From positions 1-16,976 of the forward strand of contig JALLPB010002030.1 of the NCBI GenBank assembly GCA_036939975.1: DNA of 16,976 nt, in the 5' to 3' direction. Shown here piece after piece: positions 1 to 8,900 of the stretch (positions are counted from its first letter, which is position 1; every line of letters starts with the position of its first letter). Both the position numbers and the translations under genes were made by a program. The DNA is from Cyclostephanos tholiformis. Its lineage: Eukaryota; Bacillariophyta; Thalassiosirophyceae; Thalassiosirales; Thalassiosiraceae. Below the pieces are notes generated by a model, which searched no databases, was not told where the DNA came from, and worked only from the letters and a program-made list of their open reading frames with translations.

Positions 1-660
1 GGGAAGGGAATTCCTTTCTTGGGGTCTCAGAAAAAAGGGAACCAAAAAAGGGAACACACAACCTAGGTAGAAATGATTGACATAGTGCAATCACTCCTCC
101 AAATTTCCAAACTACACGTTTTGTTGCTGTCAAAAACAAAACCTCATTGCTTGAATTAGTGCCCACATTAAACCGGACGGATCCAGTTTTATTGGTCAAA
201 TTGAAGGAAATTTGTTATGATAGCACAGCTAAAAAACTTCAATTTCTTCTGTATTTGTTTTTGACAATGCAGATTTTATTTCATGTTGAAATGCTGTATC
301 ATCATTCTCAATCGATTCTAACTTATCCTTCCCAGTTCCCCCCTTTCATTGCTGCAACTTGAAGGGTGAGTGCTCTCCTCACTATTTAGAACACATGATG
401 GGGAGGAATATCTAAATGGTGGGGGTGGAGTCCTGGGATGAAACTCTTGACCCGGCTCTTCGACATCCACATCCTCCATGAAGGAAGTAGTGGGGAGGCC
501 AACAGCAGATGAATAATATCATTGGGCACAGTGGGGGTGGAAGGTTGGGTCCAGTTTGTCATTATTTCTTCTGAGGAGAGAGGCTGGGTCGATCAAATCC
601 AAAAAAGAGAATGAGAAAGGCGGCCAGTTTAATGATGCAGATGGCAGAGGACATATTTAT
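1..660. other. Left flank, no recognised gene
   Basis: I see no recognisable gene here. One + strand stretch, about 82-362, stays open for some 90 codons after a TGA and has a mixed, protein-like composition in its first half (Thr/Leu/Lys/Asp). It has no convincing start and no family I know; it could be an exon or relic. Near 561-655 the - strand holds a 30-codon frame with a hydrophobic stretch that resembles a signal peptide, but it is too short to call. The remainder is ordinary mixed-composition DNA up to the inverted-repeat element. Confidence 0.4.
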
Positions 661-687
661 TTTTGGAAATAATAGCTAAAATACTCA

Positions 688-720
688 CCTGGAGATCAGG
701 CCATTCATAATATCACACCA
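688..720 (+). repeat. Left terminal inverted repeat, perfect core
   Basis: This 33-base segment, starting CCTGGAGATCAGG, is the exact reverse complement of 1960-1992. The next bases (TTCACTTTTATTT, then CACTTTTATT) also recur on the other arm with a few differences. Confidence 0.9.
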
Positions 721-1029
721 CCGGAGTTCACTTTTATTTCATCACACCCACTTTTGCCACTTTTATTCTGTCACCCGTCTGCTTATTTGACTTTTTAAAT
801 AGCACACCAATGAAAAAGATTTTTGGATTATACTCACCAAACAATTTTGGACTTTTAAAAAATAATGGTTTGTCTTTTCATTATGCCAAACATACTCACC
901 TTTGATTTTTGGTTATATATATAACATCACCTTCATTGTCACATTTTAATCCACTTACCATATGTGAAGAAGCCTCTTTTTGGTGAGATCTTTCTTCCCA
1001 TCCCCTCTGAGCTTGGGCTGTTGAAATGC

Positions 1030-1660
1030 CTCACTTGGCTGGCCCCATGGTAAAAAAAACAAAAAAATATAATCCCCTGCCTCCTTTCTCATCACGGCCT
1101 CAAATTGCATCTTCACCTCTCATTGAGTGCCTCTTGCTGAATCATCACATCTCATCATGTTGGCTTTGTTTGGTTGGTTGTTGCATCATCACTCTGCCTC
1201 TTGTTGCCACATCCCATTGTGCCGTTACACAAAGTAATGTTGCATCTTGTCATCACCTCTTGTCTTGCTGTCTAGTGTCTTGTTGTTCATTGTGTATTGT
1301 CATTTCGTTGTCTTGTCTTGTCTTGTCATTGCTTCCCATCATGTTGACCTTGTTGCTGCATCTCATTGCATTCTATTTTGTTGCCATGTTTAGTTGGTTG
1401 TTATGTTCAACATGTTAACCTCCACCTCTTGTTGTGTTGATTTGGTGATGTTGACTTCACCACCTCTGGTCACATTGATTTGACACCATCCACATCCACA
1501 TTGATGCCATTGTTTTGTTGGTTGTTGCATTCATCATGATGGCTGCCACCTCTTGTACGTCAACTCAATGACATTGACATCGATGCCATCATTGACACCT
1601 GTCAGTGCACCGATTTGATGATGTCAACCCCATCCACTGTGTGCCCGGACTAACAAAGGT
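1030..1660. repeat. Low-complexity core of the inverted-repeat element
   Basis: This stretch is built from irregular words such as TTGTTGCATCATCAC, TTGTTGCCAC and TGATGTTGAC, with three TCTTG units at 1311-1325. It is strongly T/C-biased on the + strand in its first half. The 130-codon open frame across 1026-1418 is Cys/Leu/His-rich and reflects the repeat words, not a gene. It looks like a decayed minisatellite captured inside the element. Confidence 0.5.
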
Positions 1661-1959
1661 CTCGAAAGTGGTATCCAAGTAGGTGTAACATTTTAAAAAT
1701 CCAAAAAGACCCAGTGAGGTGTTTTGAGAGCAGTTTTTAGTCAAGTGAGATGTTTGGAAGTAGGTAATTGTGGGGTAAATGCGGGTGAAGTAATTTAAAA
1801 GTCATTCATAACAGGTGAGTACATAGCAAGTACACAACAGATACATTTAGCAATTTGTGCTTTTTTAGGTTAAATCCTTAAGCGAGTTGACAGTTCAAAC
1901 TAGGTGAGTGGTAATAAAAGTGGTGAAAGTTGTTGTGATAAAATAAAAGTGAAATCGGA

Positions 1960-1992
1960 TGGTGTGATATTATGAATGGCCTGATCTCCAGG
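1960..1992 (-). repeat. Right terminal inverted repeat, perfect core
   Basis: Exact reverse complement of 688-720, ending CCTGATCTCCAGG on the + strand. It is followed outward by TTTTTAGCTATTTTCCCA, which mirrors the AATAGCTAAAA block outside the left arm. Confidence 0.9.
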
Positions 1993-2039
1993 CGAGAACA
2001 TATTTTTAGCTATTTTCCCATTATATTTTATGTTTTTGT

Positions 2040-2445
2040 GGTGCTCCAAAAAATGCCTGTGGACACTTACCTACCTACCTACCCTCATTAATTTCACCTC
2101 TCCCCAATTAATATTATGATACAAGTATCCCCAATTTTTCATTGTGATATTTTTGTCCCTCTTTTGTACTAATTCTACGTAGCGCCCTACAAACAAAAAA
2201 GACTCCCCTTGTGATGCACCATTGGCCCAAAAAATTGGCCAACCATGGTGTACAGCAGCTTTTGCCCATAATATTGCCAATGGACTGGGAGCGCCCAAAC
2301 CAGGCACACCAACCTCACCACCACATCATAGGCAATAAGGCCTGTGCTTGGTTTGGGCATCCTATGTGTCCCAGTCATGTAATAGGGTAAATAGATACAT
2401 AGTAAAAGTGTTAGATTTTTCTACTCCTACTACACTATTATTTAT
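2040..2445. other. Intergenic stretch with hairpin-forming sequence
   Basis: No gene is seen. The stretch contains a CTAC microsatellite near 2070-2083, a small inverted motif near 2217-2253 (CACCAT...ATGGTG around a TTGGCC core) and a much stronger interrupted inverted repeat at 2283-2376, listed separately. Short open frames on the - strand run through these repeats and are not credible genes. Confidence 0.5.
2283..2376. repeat. Interrupted inverted repeat (cruciform or RNA hairpin)
   Basis: The arm 2293-2308 pairs with 2343-2358 over 16 bp with one mismatch (GCCCAAACCAGGCACA against TGTGCTTGGTTTGGGC). An outer arm GACTGGGA at 2283-2290 pairs perfectly with TCCCAGTC at 2369-2376. The central loop is 34 bases. 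It could be the relic of a small fold-back element or a structured RNA; nothing in the sequence decides between them. Confidence 0.6.
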
Positions 2446-2497
2446 TTGCCTGCTTTGTGTAATAATTGTCTCATCATCATTACACACCTAAAGACAT

Positions 2498-3014
2498 ATG
2501 GTGGGACTCATCTCTCGCCTGCTGGGTGGTCACCTGAAACCCAGCCACATTGCCTTCTTGGCATCGGGCATTGGCATCATCATCATCATTGTCCTCAATG
2601 GTGCCATGTCCTACCTATTATTGCCCATATGTCCCCAGGTCCAACATGAAGGGTTTTTTTGCCGGCTCCAAAAATGCCGGCATGTTGAGTACCCAAATCT
2701 TGGCGCCATGATTGCCCTGACCCAATGCCTGCCCGAGGACCTTTTGCTGCTGTACATCGGTATGGCATCCTACGGCATTGCTGAGTACCATGACATGCAG
2801 ATGGGCACTTTCTCGAGCATGGGAGTCACTGTCCAGTCACTCAACATGGCAAACAAGTCCTGGGGGGCTTTGTGTTGCCACTGCTGTCTTTCTGATAGCC
2901 CAGTGGACCACCATCTCCTTGACTGGGTCTGAACTCTCAGCGAGCAGGAGTTTGCTTGCCCGCATTGCCTCTGGCACTGTTGGCCTTGGGCACTGCACTG
3001 CCATAGGTATGTGA
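2498..3014 (+). pseudogene. Broken reading frame, membrane-protein-like
   Basis: One + strand frame runs from an ATG at 2498 to about 2866 and a second continues to a stop at 3012-3014; the join falls in a run of six G at 2862-2867. The first part has a hydrophobic segment around 2558-2625 (Ala/Gly/Ile/Leu-rich, including five consecutive Ile). After the join comes another plausible membrane helix (VATAVFLIAQWTTISLTG). GC content is higher than in the neighbouring AT-rich DNA. This would fit a multi-pass membrane protein or transporter fragment, but I do not recognise the family. It may be a decayed gene, captured cellular sequence, or an exon with a sequencing indel. Confidence 0.35.
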
Positions 3015-3635
3015 CAGTGCACTCAATGCACACATCTGCACCCCCACCCCTACCTGGCATGCTGACGATGCCTTTTGGTCAATCTGAGTCAAGGGTTTGT
3101 GGTAGATCAACAAGATATTGTTAATCTAACACTTGCATGGTGTGAGTTTTTTGTAAACTTTTGTGCATGCAAGTATGCACCAACTAAAAGTTGGGCAGGA
3201 AGCCTTCCACAGAACATAGGGGTGTCATATATATAACAAATTGGAAGCAGGTGCTCTATAACACTGGATACTCATTGGGAGTATTAGATTGAGTTATGGA
3301 AGACTTAATGCTTTATGATTGCCAAAGCACCCATACTTGATTAAGTATTTTATACTTGTTCTAGTATAACATAGAACAGATAGTCTACTGGTTGCATTGG
3401 ACAACATTGGCCCCCAGCATATTGGCATGTCGCACATCATCTTGCAAGCCCTTGAACTTAAGGGTGCCAATGTTCATCTAGTTGAGGGGGTGAATTTGCT
3501 GATTGGCAGTGCTATGTGTTATTGTCATGGTCAAAAAAATAAAAATCTCTGTTTCACAACCACAACCACTCCTTGCCAAATAATGTTGGACTAAGTACTG
3601 CATTGCGAAGATCTTGACACATTTTTCTTCCAACA
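3015..3635. other. Spacer with one short coding-like segment
   Basis: 3015-3380 shows nothing beyond ordinary AT-rich sequence. From about 3382 to a stop at 3592-3594 one + strand frame is open for some 70 codons and reads like real protein early on (SLLVALDNIGPQHIGMSHII, then ALELKGANVHLVEGVNLLIG), before turning Lys/Asn- and Thr-rich. I do not recognise it. It could be part of the same decayed gene as 2498-3014 or an upstream piece of the PiggyBac relic; neither link is shown. Confidence 0.3.
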
Positions 3636-4851
3636 ATGGCACCTGCAGCAATGCTCTGTCTTGGCAAGGGAGCCCGCTGCTCTTGCCTCATAAAATTCAT
3701 CCATCCATCAAAGGATGTTGCTGTAGCTCTTGTCAACCATGAGCTGAACTGGCGCATTGATGATCTCATCGCCAATTTCCAAGATGTGATGACCCATGGG
3801 GGGAAGAGGTTTGTCTCCGTTTTTTGTTGGTGCAGCACTATCCCCGGCCTCCTCCATGCTGCAGAGTGATGGATTAGGGCAAAAGAGCAAAGGCCACTTG
3901 ATCAGCTTTGGGGGGAATTGCCTACAGCCAAAAAGCCTGCCACCATCATTGCAATTGACAAGCTGGGAGAAGAAATTGCAGACTTCATCTTCCATGCCCA
4001 AAATAGGGTGGATGATAGCGCCCTTGTTTGAGACATGGGCTTTGAGGTTGATGATGACAACAAACTGGCCCCCAAGAACATCCCCAATGTTGTTTGGCAC
4101 ACCAGCCCCTGTTGGGGGGGGGAACCGCTTCAAAGGGCAGACATGGGCATGGGGCGGCATTGATTGCCAAGCAATTTTTCAAGGCTTGATGTACAATGGG
4201 CCAACATTTGCAAATGAGTGGTCCCCTAAAAAGAAGTCCTTTGCTGAAATCTTCATCCACTTTTCCCCCCATAATTTACTCAAGGAGACCATTTGTAAAT
4301 GCAATGAGCAACATGCTGCTTGCACTGAAAGAGATGTTATGGTACATTGGGATGATGTTGTTGATGTTGTGCTACACCAAATTGCTAGACTACTTCTGGA
4401 GAATGGCAACAAGGATGGGTGATGAATTGGAGGATGAGGAGAACGACATCCCATCATTCACTTTAAATTGGTACATGTTGCAGCGGCATTATTTGACAAT
4501 CACATTGGCATTGCAACTTACCCTCAGTCTGCCACCAACATTTCAAGATAAGTTCTGGCAGATTTGTGAGATGGTTACCTAATTGAATGAGGATATTGTC
4601 TTGTCAAGAGCATGTGGATTTAGTTTAGTTGAAGGACTTTCCCCAAGTGGGTATTTTGTCCATGCAAACCCTACCCATTTGGTAATGAATACCATACAGC
4701 ATGCTGTGGATTGTCAAGCATCCTTATTGTGATGGAGATGGTCGAAGGAAAAGACCATCCTACTCAGGTGGTGGATAGATGTAGCAAGTTGGGGAAGATG
4801 ATGGGACTATTGATGTGGATGTTGTCGATGCTAGACAAGCTAGATGGGTGA
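3636..4851 (+). pseudogene. PiggyBac-type transposase, decayed
   Basis: The family would be a DDE transposase of PiggyBac elements (DDE_Tnp_1_7 domain), which cuts and pastes at TTAA. Four pieces follow in order. 3636-4122 in one frame, with TGA stops at 3867 and 4026, contains MGFEVDDDNKLAPKNIPNV. After a run of nine G (4114-4122) a second frame to about 4320 contains GPTFANEWSPKKKSFAEIF. A third frame, about 4310-4582, holds YIGMMLLMLCYTK, DYFWR and ENDIPSFTLNWYM. The last, 4639-4851, holds WVFCPCKPYPFGNEYHTACC and VEGKDHPTQ. The region that should carry the first catalytic Asp, between 4582 and 4639, is missing and the C-terminal part is absent. The family call rests on recalled PiggyBac motifs; the N-terminal piece (3636-3866) is less certain. 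No inverted ends with TTAA were found. Inactive. Confidence 0.75.
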
Positions 4852-5115
4852 AAGCTAGAACAGCAAATTTTAGTGATGGAGAAAATTTAAATTCTCCACC
4901 GGTAGGTTTTTAGAGAGACAACAATCAAATGAAAGCCATAAATATATCATCACCTATATGCCACAGCATTAATTGTTGTCACTGTTTAGTTGTGATGATT
5001 ATCAGAGAATTAAGAGACCAAAAGCCAAGAGCTAAAGAATTAACACTATGGGAATAAGAGCTGACATCCATGAAGAAGTCCAAAGGAATCAGTAACCAAA
5101 ATCCATGGACAACCA
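4852..5115. other. Spacer between two transposon relics
   Basis: No gene or clear repeat is visible. The sequence is AT-rich and probably contains the worn 3' part of the PiggyBac relic and the 5' part of the Gag relic that follows. Confidence 0.35.
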
Positions 5116-5491
5116 ATGGACCAAGACTTGATGACTCTTGTGAAAGATTTGATTGTGATCCTTGCAAACATCCCAACTACTCTCAGAGGAGGCAACCACG
5201 GACATGGGGGGAATGCTCATTGCACTGGCAAAATACTCCGCAATGACCGGAGGAATGGCATTTGAGAACCCAACCAATCCAGGAAACTACCCAACAATGT
5301 CCCAAGAGATTCTGGTCAAAATAGAGGAGGAAGAACAAAATGACAAAATCCATTTAATTAAAATGACACAATCGATTAAGAGCAATAAGAAGTCAAACAA
5401 ATGGACACATCAATGATGAAGTTAGTAGTGGACTTGGGAGCAACTCAAACTTCATCCCAGATGACATGAACTTACCAAAGAAGGGAGTATT
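5116..5491 (+). pseudogene. Gag (and possible protease) relic of another retroelement
   Basis: From an ATG at 5116 one frame gives LVKDLIVILANIPTTLRGGN then HGHGG. At a run of six G (5206-5211) the reading moves to a second frame giving MLIALAKYSAMTGGMAFENP, TNPGNYP and an acidic helix, ending at a TGA (5414-5416). The pattern GGNHGH, about ten residues, then Y, TGG, AF, P, NPG is one I recall from Gag proteins of algal Copia-like elements. About 20 bases on, VVDLGAT (frame of 5401) followed by a frame-shifted NFIPDDMNLPKKG resembles a retropepsin active site with Leu for Ser/Thr; that part is weak. The relic lies on the opposite strand to element 1, which cuts it off at 5492. It is non-functional. 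Confidence 0.5.
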
Positions 5492-5704
5492 TGTTGGGGA
5501 ACCGCCTATGGGCGGTCGCCTTTTCAAGCACACCTTATATCGGACTAACCTGCATCCAATTTCATTCAATAGATGATTATTTTAATTAAGTGAGGTCAGA
5601 GGAAGTTCCGGGCTTCATTCCAGGTGGCACAGGCACGTGCCACTTAGATATTCCTTTTGTCCGTACATCTCCCTTCTGGTTACATTCTCCCATGTAATCC
5701 AACA
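5492..5704 (-). repeat. 3' LTR of element 1
   Basis: This 213-bp LTR is bounded by TGTTGG/CCAACA. In element orientation, the first 117 bases after its first two nucleotides form an open frame continuing pol and ending in TAA. Then comes ACTTAATTAAAATAAT, shared with the other LTR, an unshared stretch of about 27 bp, and a terminal GC hairpin (ACCGCC-TATG-GGCGGT on the + strand, 5501-5516) close to the end. The hairpin may act in RNA 3' end formation; this is inference. Confidence 0.9.
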
Positions 5705-5936
5705 TCACACTCCTGTGGTGCATCTTCTCGTGTGCCAAACCTTCGTGGCTCCTCTCTGATACCACATCATGAGTCAATACGTTTGCTGCTTCCTTCATCG
5801 AAAGCAAGCCCATTATCAAATTTCTGAAGTTTCTGAAGGCAGATCCTTGCAGAGGCTTTGTCATAAAGTCCGCGACCATTTGTTTTGTAGGACACCATTC
5901 CACTCGAACTTCTCCTTTTGCAATTCAATCGGTGAT
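5586..5936 (-). pseudogene. Pol C-terminal tail, out of frame with Gag-Pol
   Basis: This is the end of RNase H and the Pol tail. The conserved Copia ending (VEWCPTKQMVADFMTKPLQG) lies in a different frame from the main ORF. The frame switch maps to the six-A run 5937-5942, where one base appears lost. A TGA at 5925-5927 in the tail frame is a second, independent break, consistent with a CGA to TGA change. The tail continues through 5704 into the 3' LTR and stops at 5586-5588, so its last 38 residues are encoded by LTR sequence. The two lesions remove only the last part of the protein, so they are probably recent or partly sequencing artefacts. Confidence 0.85.
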
Positions 5937-8900
5937 AAAAAATATCTAACATTGATATGTTTCGTACGCCTACTACTTGATGCCTTCCAATTGCATTCCA
6001 ATAGCATTGTGCTCTTATTATCCTGAAAAATGATATTGTCATTTATATGGTACCCTTGAGCCTTCAAGAAGTACCTAGTCCAAAGTGTCGATGGCATCAT
6101 GTCGTCGACACCGACTAGTTTGCTCTCCGTTGAGCTTCTGGTGTTCAGCTTTTGTTTTGTGGAGCTGACAATAGGAAATCCTTTCCCCATCGTTAAACCA
6201 CCTCCTGTATGTCCACGCATATTAGAATGCACGGCAAATGATGCATCCACGTACCATCTCAGTACGCCGCTGTTATCTCCACCTAGTTTTAGTGGCAGGT
6301 CAATTGTGGATTGTAGATATTCAATCAAATGACCTAGCTTCCTCCAATCATCCACGTCAGGAGATCGGACCCTCGTGGTCAAGAATGCAATCGACACCGA
6401 TGCATCCGGTCTAGCTCTCTTCACCAAGTAAAGAGCCTTTGCAACAATGTTGTGGAAGGCAGTGCTCATCTCTGTGTTTAGTTTTGTCGCATTTTCGTCA
6501 ACTTTGAATAGGTCTTCAGGTGCAGCACATTTCTTGCCTTTCATACCACGCTTCGATGTCACCGCGGTGAATCCATCATTTTCGAATTGCGGTGCCTTAT
6601 TCCACGCATCAACGATTTCTTTTACGTAGTCTACCATCGATATTTTCACCTCTCCCTTGGTCGTAAAATCGAGAGTCATTCCAAGATATTTATGAACCTT
6701 TCCTCGGCTCACCTTCATCTTTCCACTTCCATCTTCGAAAATGCTTTCGTAATCTCGTCTTAGCCATTCGATCGTCTTCTCTACTACATGATTGGAGGCA
6801 TGTGATATCTTACAATCGTCAACATGAAAACATATGGTGCATTGTTTTCCATCAATCACTTTGTTCCAGACACAGGCATCATACGGGTTCATATCATACC
6901 CATTGGCCTTTAGGGTTTTGGTAAACTTTTCATAATAGAGTAGACTTGCCACCATAGTTCCATACAATGCATTTAAGCATTCCACTAAAATTTGCTTGTT
7001 GCCTCTCCTATCAGTCGTGACATACATTTTGTACACTTCTGGGGCTAACTTAACTAGCATATCCACGAGCATGCCTCTGATGCGTATGATTACGCGCCTC
7101 TTTTTATCCTCAACAACAGTTTGAATAAAAGCGTTGGGAATGTCAATGACCGCACAGTGTCTTTTTTCAATTGCATCGATAATAGAAGTAAGTATGACCG
7201 ATTCAGTGGCAACCGTTGGGGAACTTGCATCTTCTTTTTGTATGTAGTCTCTTTGTTTATTACCACCAGCTACCGTACGACCCTTTATTTCACCAGTCCG
7301 TTTCTTTGTCAGGAATATGTGAGACTCGAGTATAGTCTCTTTCTGTTTGGACGTCAAATCGCTCCAATGGACTGGTTTGAAGGTATTCCGCCAATGTAGC
7401 TGTTTCATCTCTGCCTCGGCAGCATGCGTGGCATCTTTACCCCACATTTTAATAGCTGCTTTCAACGTTAGTTGCGTAAGCACCATTTCGATAATCTGTG
7501 GTTCGAATTTGGTCTGCGAAATCTGAGCAGCTGTGTATCCGTATGATTTTCCTTTCATAGTCGGAACATATTTTTGTACCTGTTTCCGAATTCGTTTCGA
7601 TTGTTCAGGTACTATAGGTTCTGTCGGCAATTTCAGTTTTGACTTTGTGGGAGGAGGGATAGTCCGTTCGTTAGAATGTTGGCTCGTTGTGACTCGTTCG
7701 TCGTCAAATCTCGTTGTGACTCGTTCGTCGTCAAATCCAGGATTAAAATCATTACCATCGTCCACTATCGGTGGATCTTTGTGTGTGTCGGGCATGTTGA
7801 TAAGATCATTCATTTTTCCATCAGTTTCGGTGGATTCATCCGCGACAGCTGTATCGTCAATGGCGGAAGCCGTGTCCACTCCTGGGATCTGAGCAGTATC
7901 CCCGACCACTCCTGGAATTTCGTAAACTGTTTCTGGTGGATTAATTACATCCGATTCCGAGTCGGCATCGATTTCTATGCCATGTTTGTCAAGGAACGTG
8001 ATTAATCTAGGCTGGTCTGCAGCCATGGAGTTCACCCGGTCAATGACAGATTGTGGCATTGGGACAACTGTCCACGATCGTCGCGCTAACACCCGACCGG
8101 TATTTAGGGAGATAAAAAGATGTCCTCCTTGTCTATTTGAAGAAGGGCCAACGGAAATCGCACCCGATGTGCGAGCGATGAGGCTGTTGCGCTGTCCATC
8201 CTCTTCATGGACTTGGCAGTATGTTCCAAATGGAAGAGAGCATTGCTTATAATTAAGCGTTTGCCCTGACATAATAGTTTTCGGACTATAGTAATCTGAC
8301 ACACCCCCTTTCGCAGGGAAGTAGTTGAGCATCTTTACCACAAAAAATACCATGTGAGTCAGCATTTTTACAGGTATTTGTTGGAATGGTATGGAGTGAC
8401 GGACAGCACGAGTTCGCTCTTTCACCACCCGAATTCGTCGTTCAATATATGGTTCGTGTTCATTTGCACTCGTGAGATTGAGTGTTGGAGCCCCCGGCAG
8501 TTCATACATGAGCTCTCTGAAGGGTGCAAATTCATTATCAGCGGTGACCGTAATAATCTGAAATCCTTTTTGCAGATAATACATGAAAATCGATCTGAAC
8601 GCTGCAAAGATGGTAGCAGTTTTTCGATTTGCAAGATGCGTCACCGTGGTGAAGCATATGTTTCGGCTGAGCGTGATAAAGAAAGGTATCTTGTTGACAA
8701 AAAACACGTCTATCGACATTGTCACATTTCGATGTAACTCCCGGATTTCTGTTGGTACCCCAACTACATCGGATGGTACATGTTCCGGAGTTTTCCTTGT
8801 TGTTTTTCCTTTTAAGGATGGGACATTTTTTCCCCAAATCTTGTCGGCAACGTTCGCGTCTTCTGGTGTTACCGGACATTCTTGCACCTGATTAGATCTC

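Larger units (their letters stand above)
664..2018. mobile_element. Non-autonomous DNA transposon with long terminal inverted repeats
   Basis: Bases 688-720 and 1960-1992 are a perfect 33-bp inverted repeat. Similarity continues inward at roughly 80% for another 45 bp or so, and outward with gaps to about 664 and 2018, where both ends share a TAGCTAAAA block. Each arm carries scattered ACTCACC-type words (left near 683, 832 and 893; reverse-complemented on the right near 1814 and 1900), which look like subterminal protein-binding repeats. The interior has no transposase frame. Long inverted repeats plus a non-coding core fit a MITE or Mutator-like non-autonomous element. The outer limits and target duplication are uncertain, so no superfamily is assigned. 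Confidence 0.75.

Noticed and set aside
561..655. 30-codon - strand frame resembling a signal peptide
   Set aside because: Too short, no continuation in frame, and no supporting context.
1026..1418. 130-codon + strand open frame
   Set aside because: Its Cys/Leu/His-rich translation follows the low-complexity TTGTTGCATCATC words of the element core; no protein-like signal.
2217..2253. Small inverted motif with TTGGCC core
   Set aside because: The pairing needs a three-base offset and the sequence is low in complexity; chance is a sufficient explanation.
5586..5903. Tail frame as a separate small gene starting at GTG 5903
   Set aside because: Its first residues are the conserved Pol ending, so it is the displaced end of Pol and not an independent gene.
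5937..5943. Programmed -1 frameshift at T TTT TTA to join Pol to its tail
   Set aside because: The shifted frame hits TGA at 5925-5927 after three further residues, and the site lies at the end of RNase H rather than at a gag-pol border, so a mutation or sequencing error is the simpler reading.
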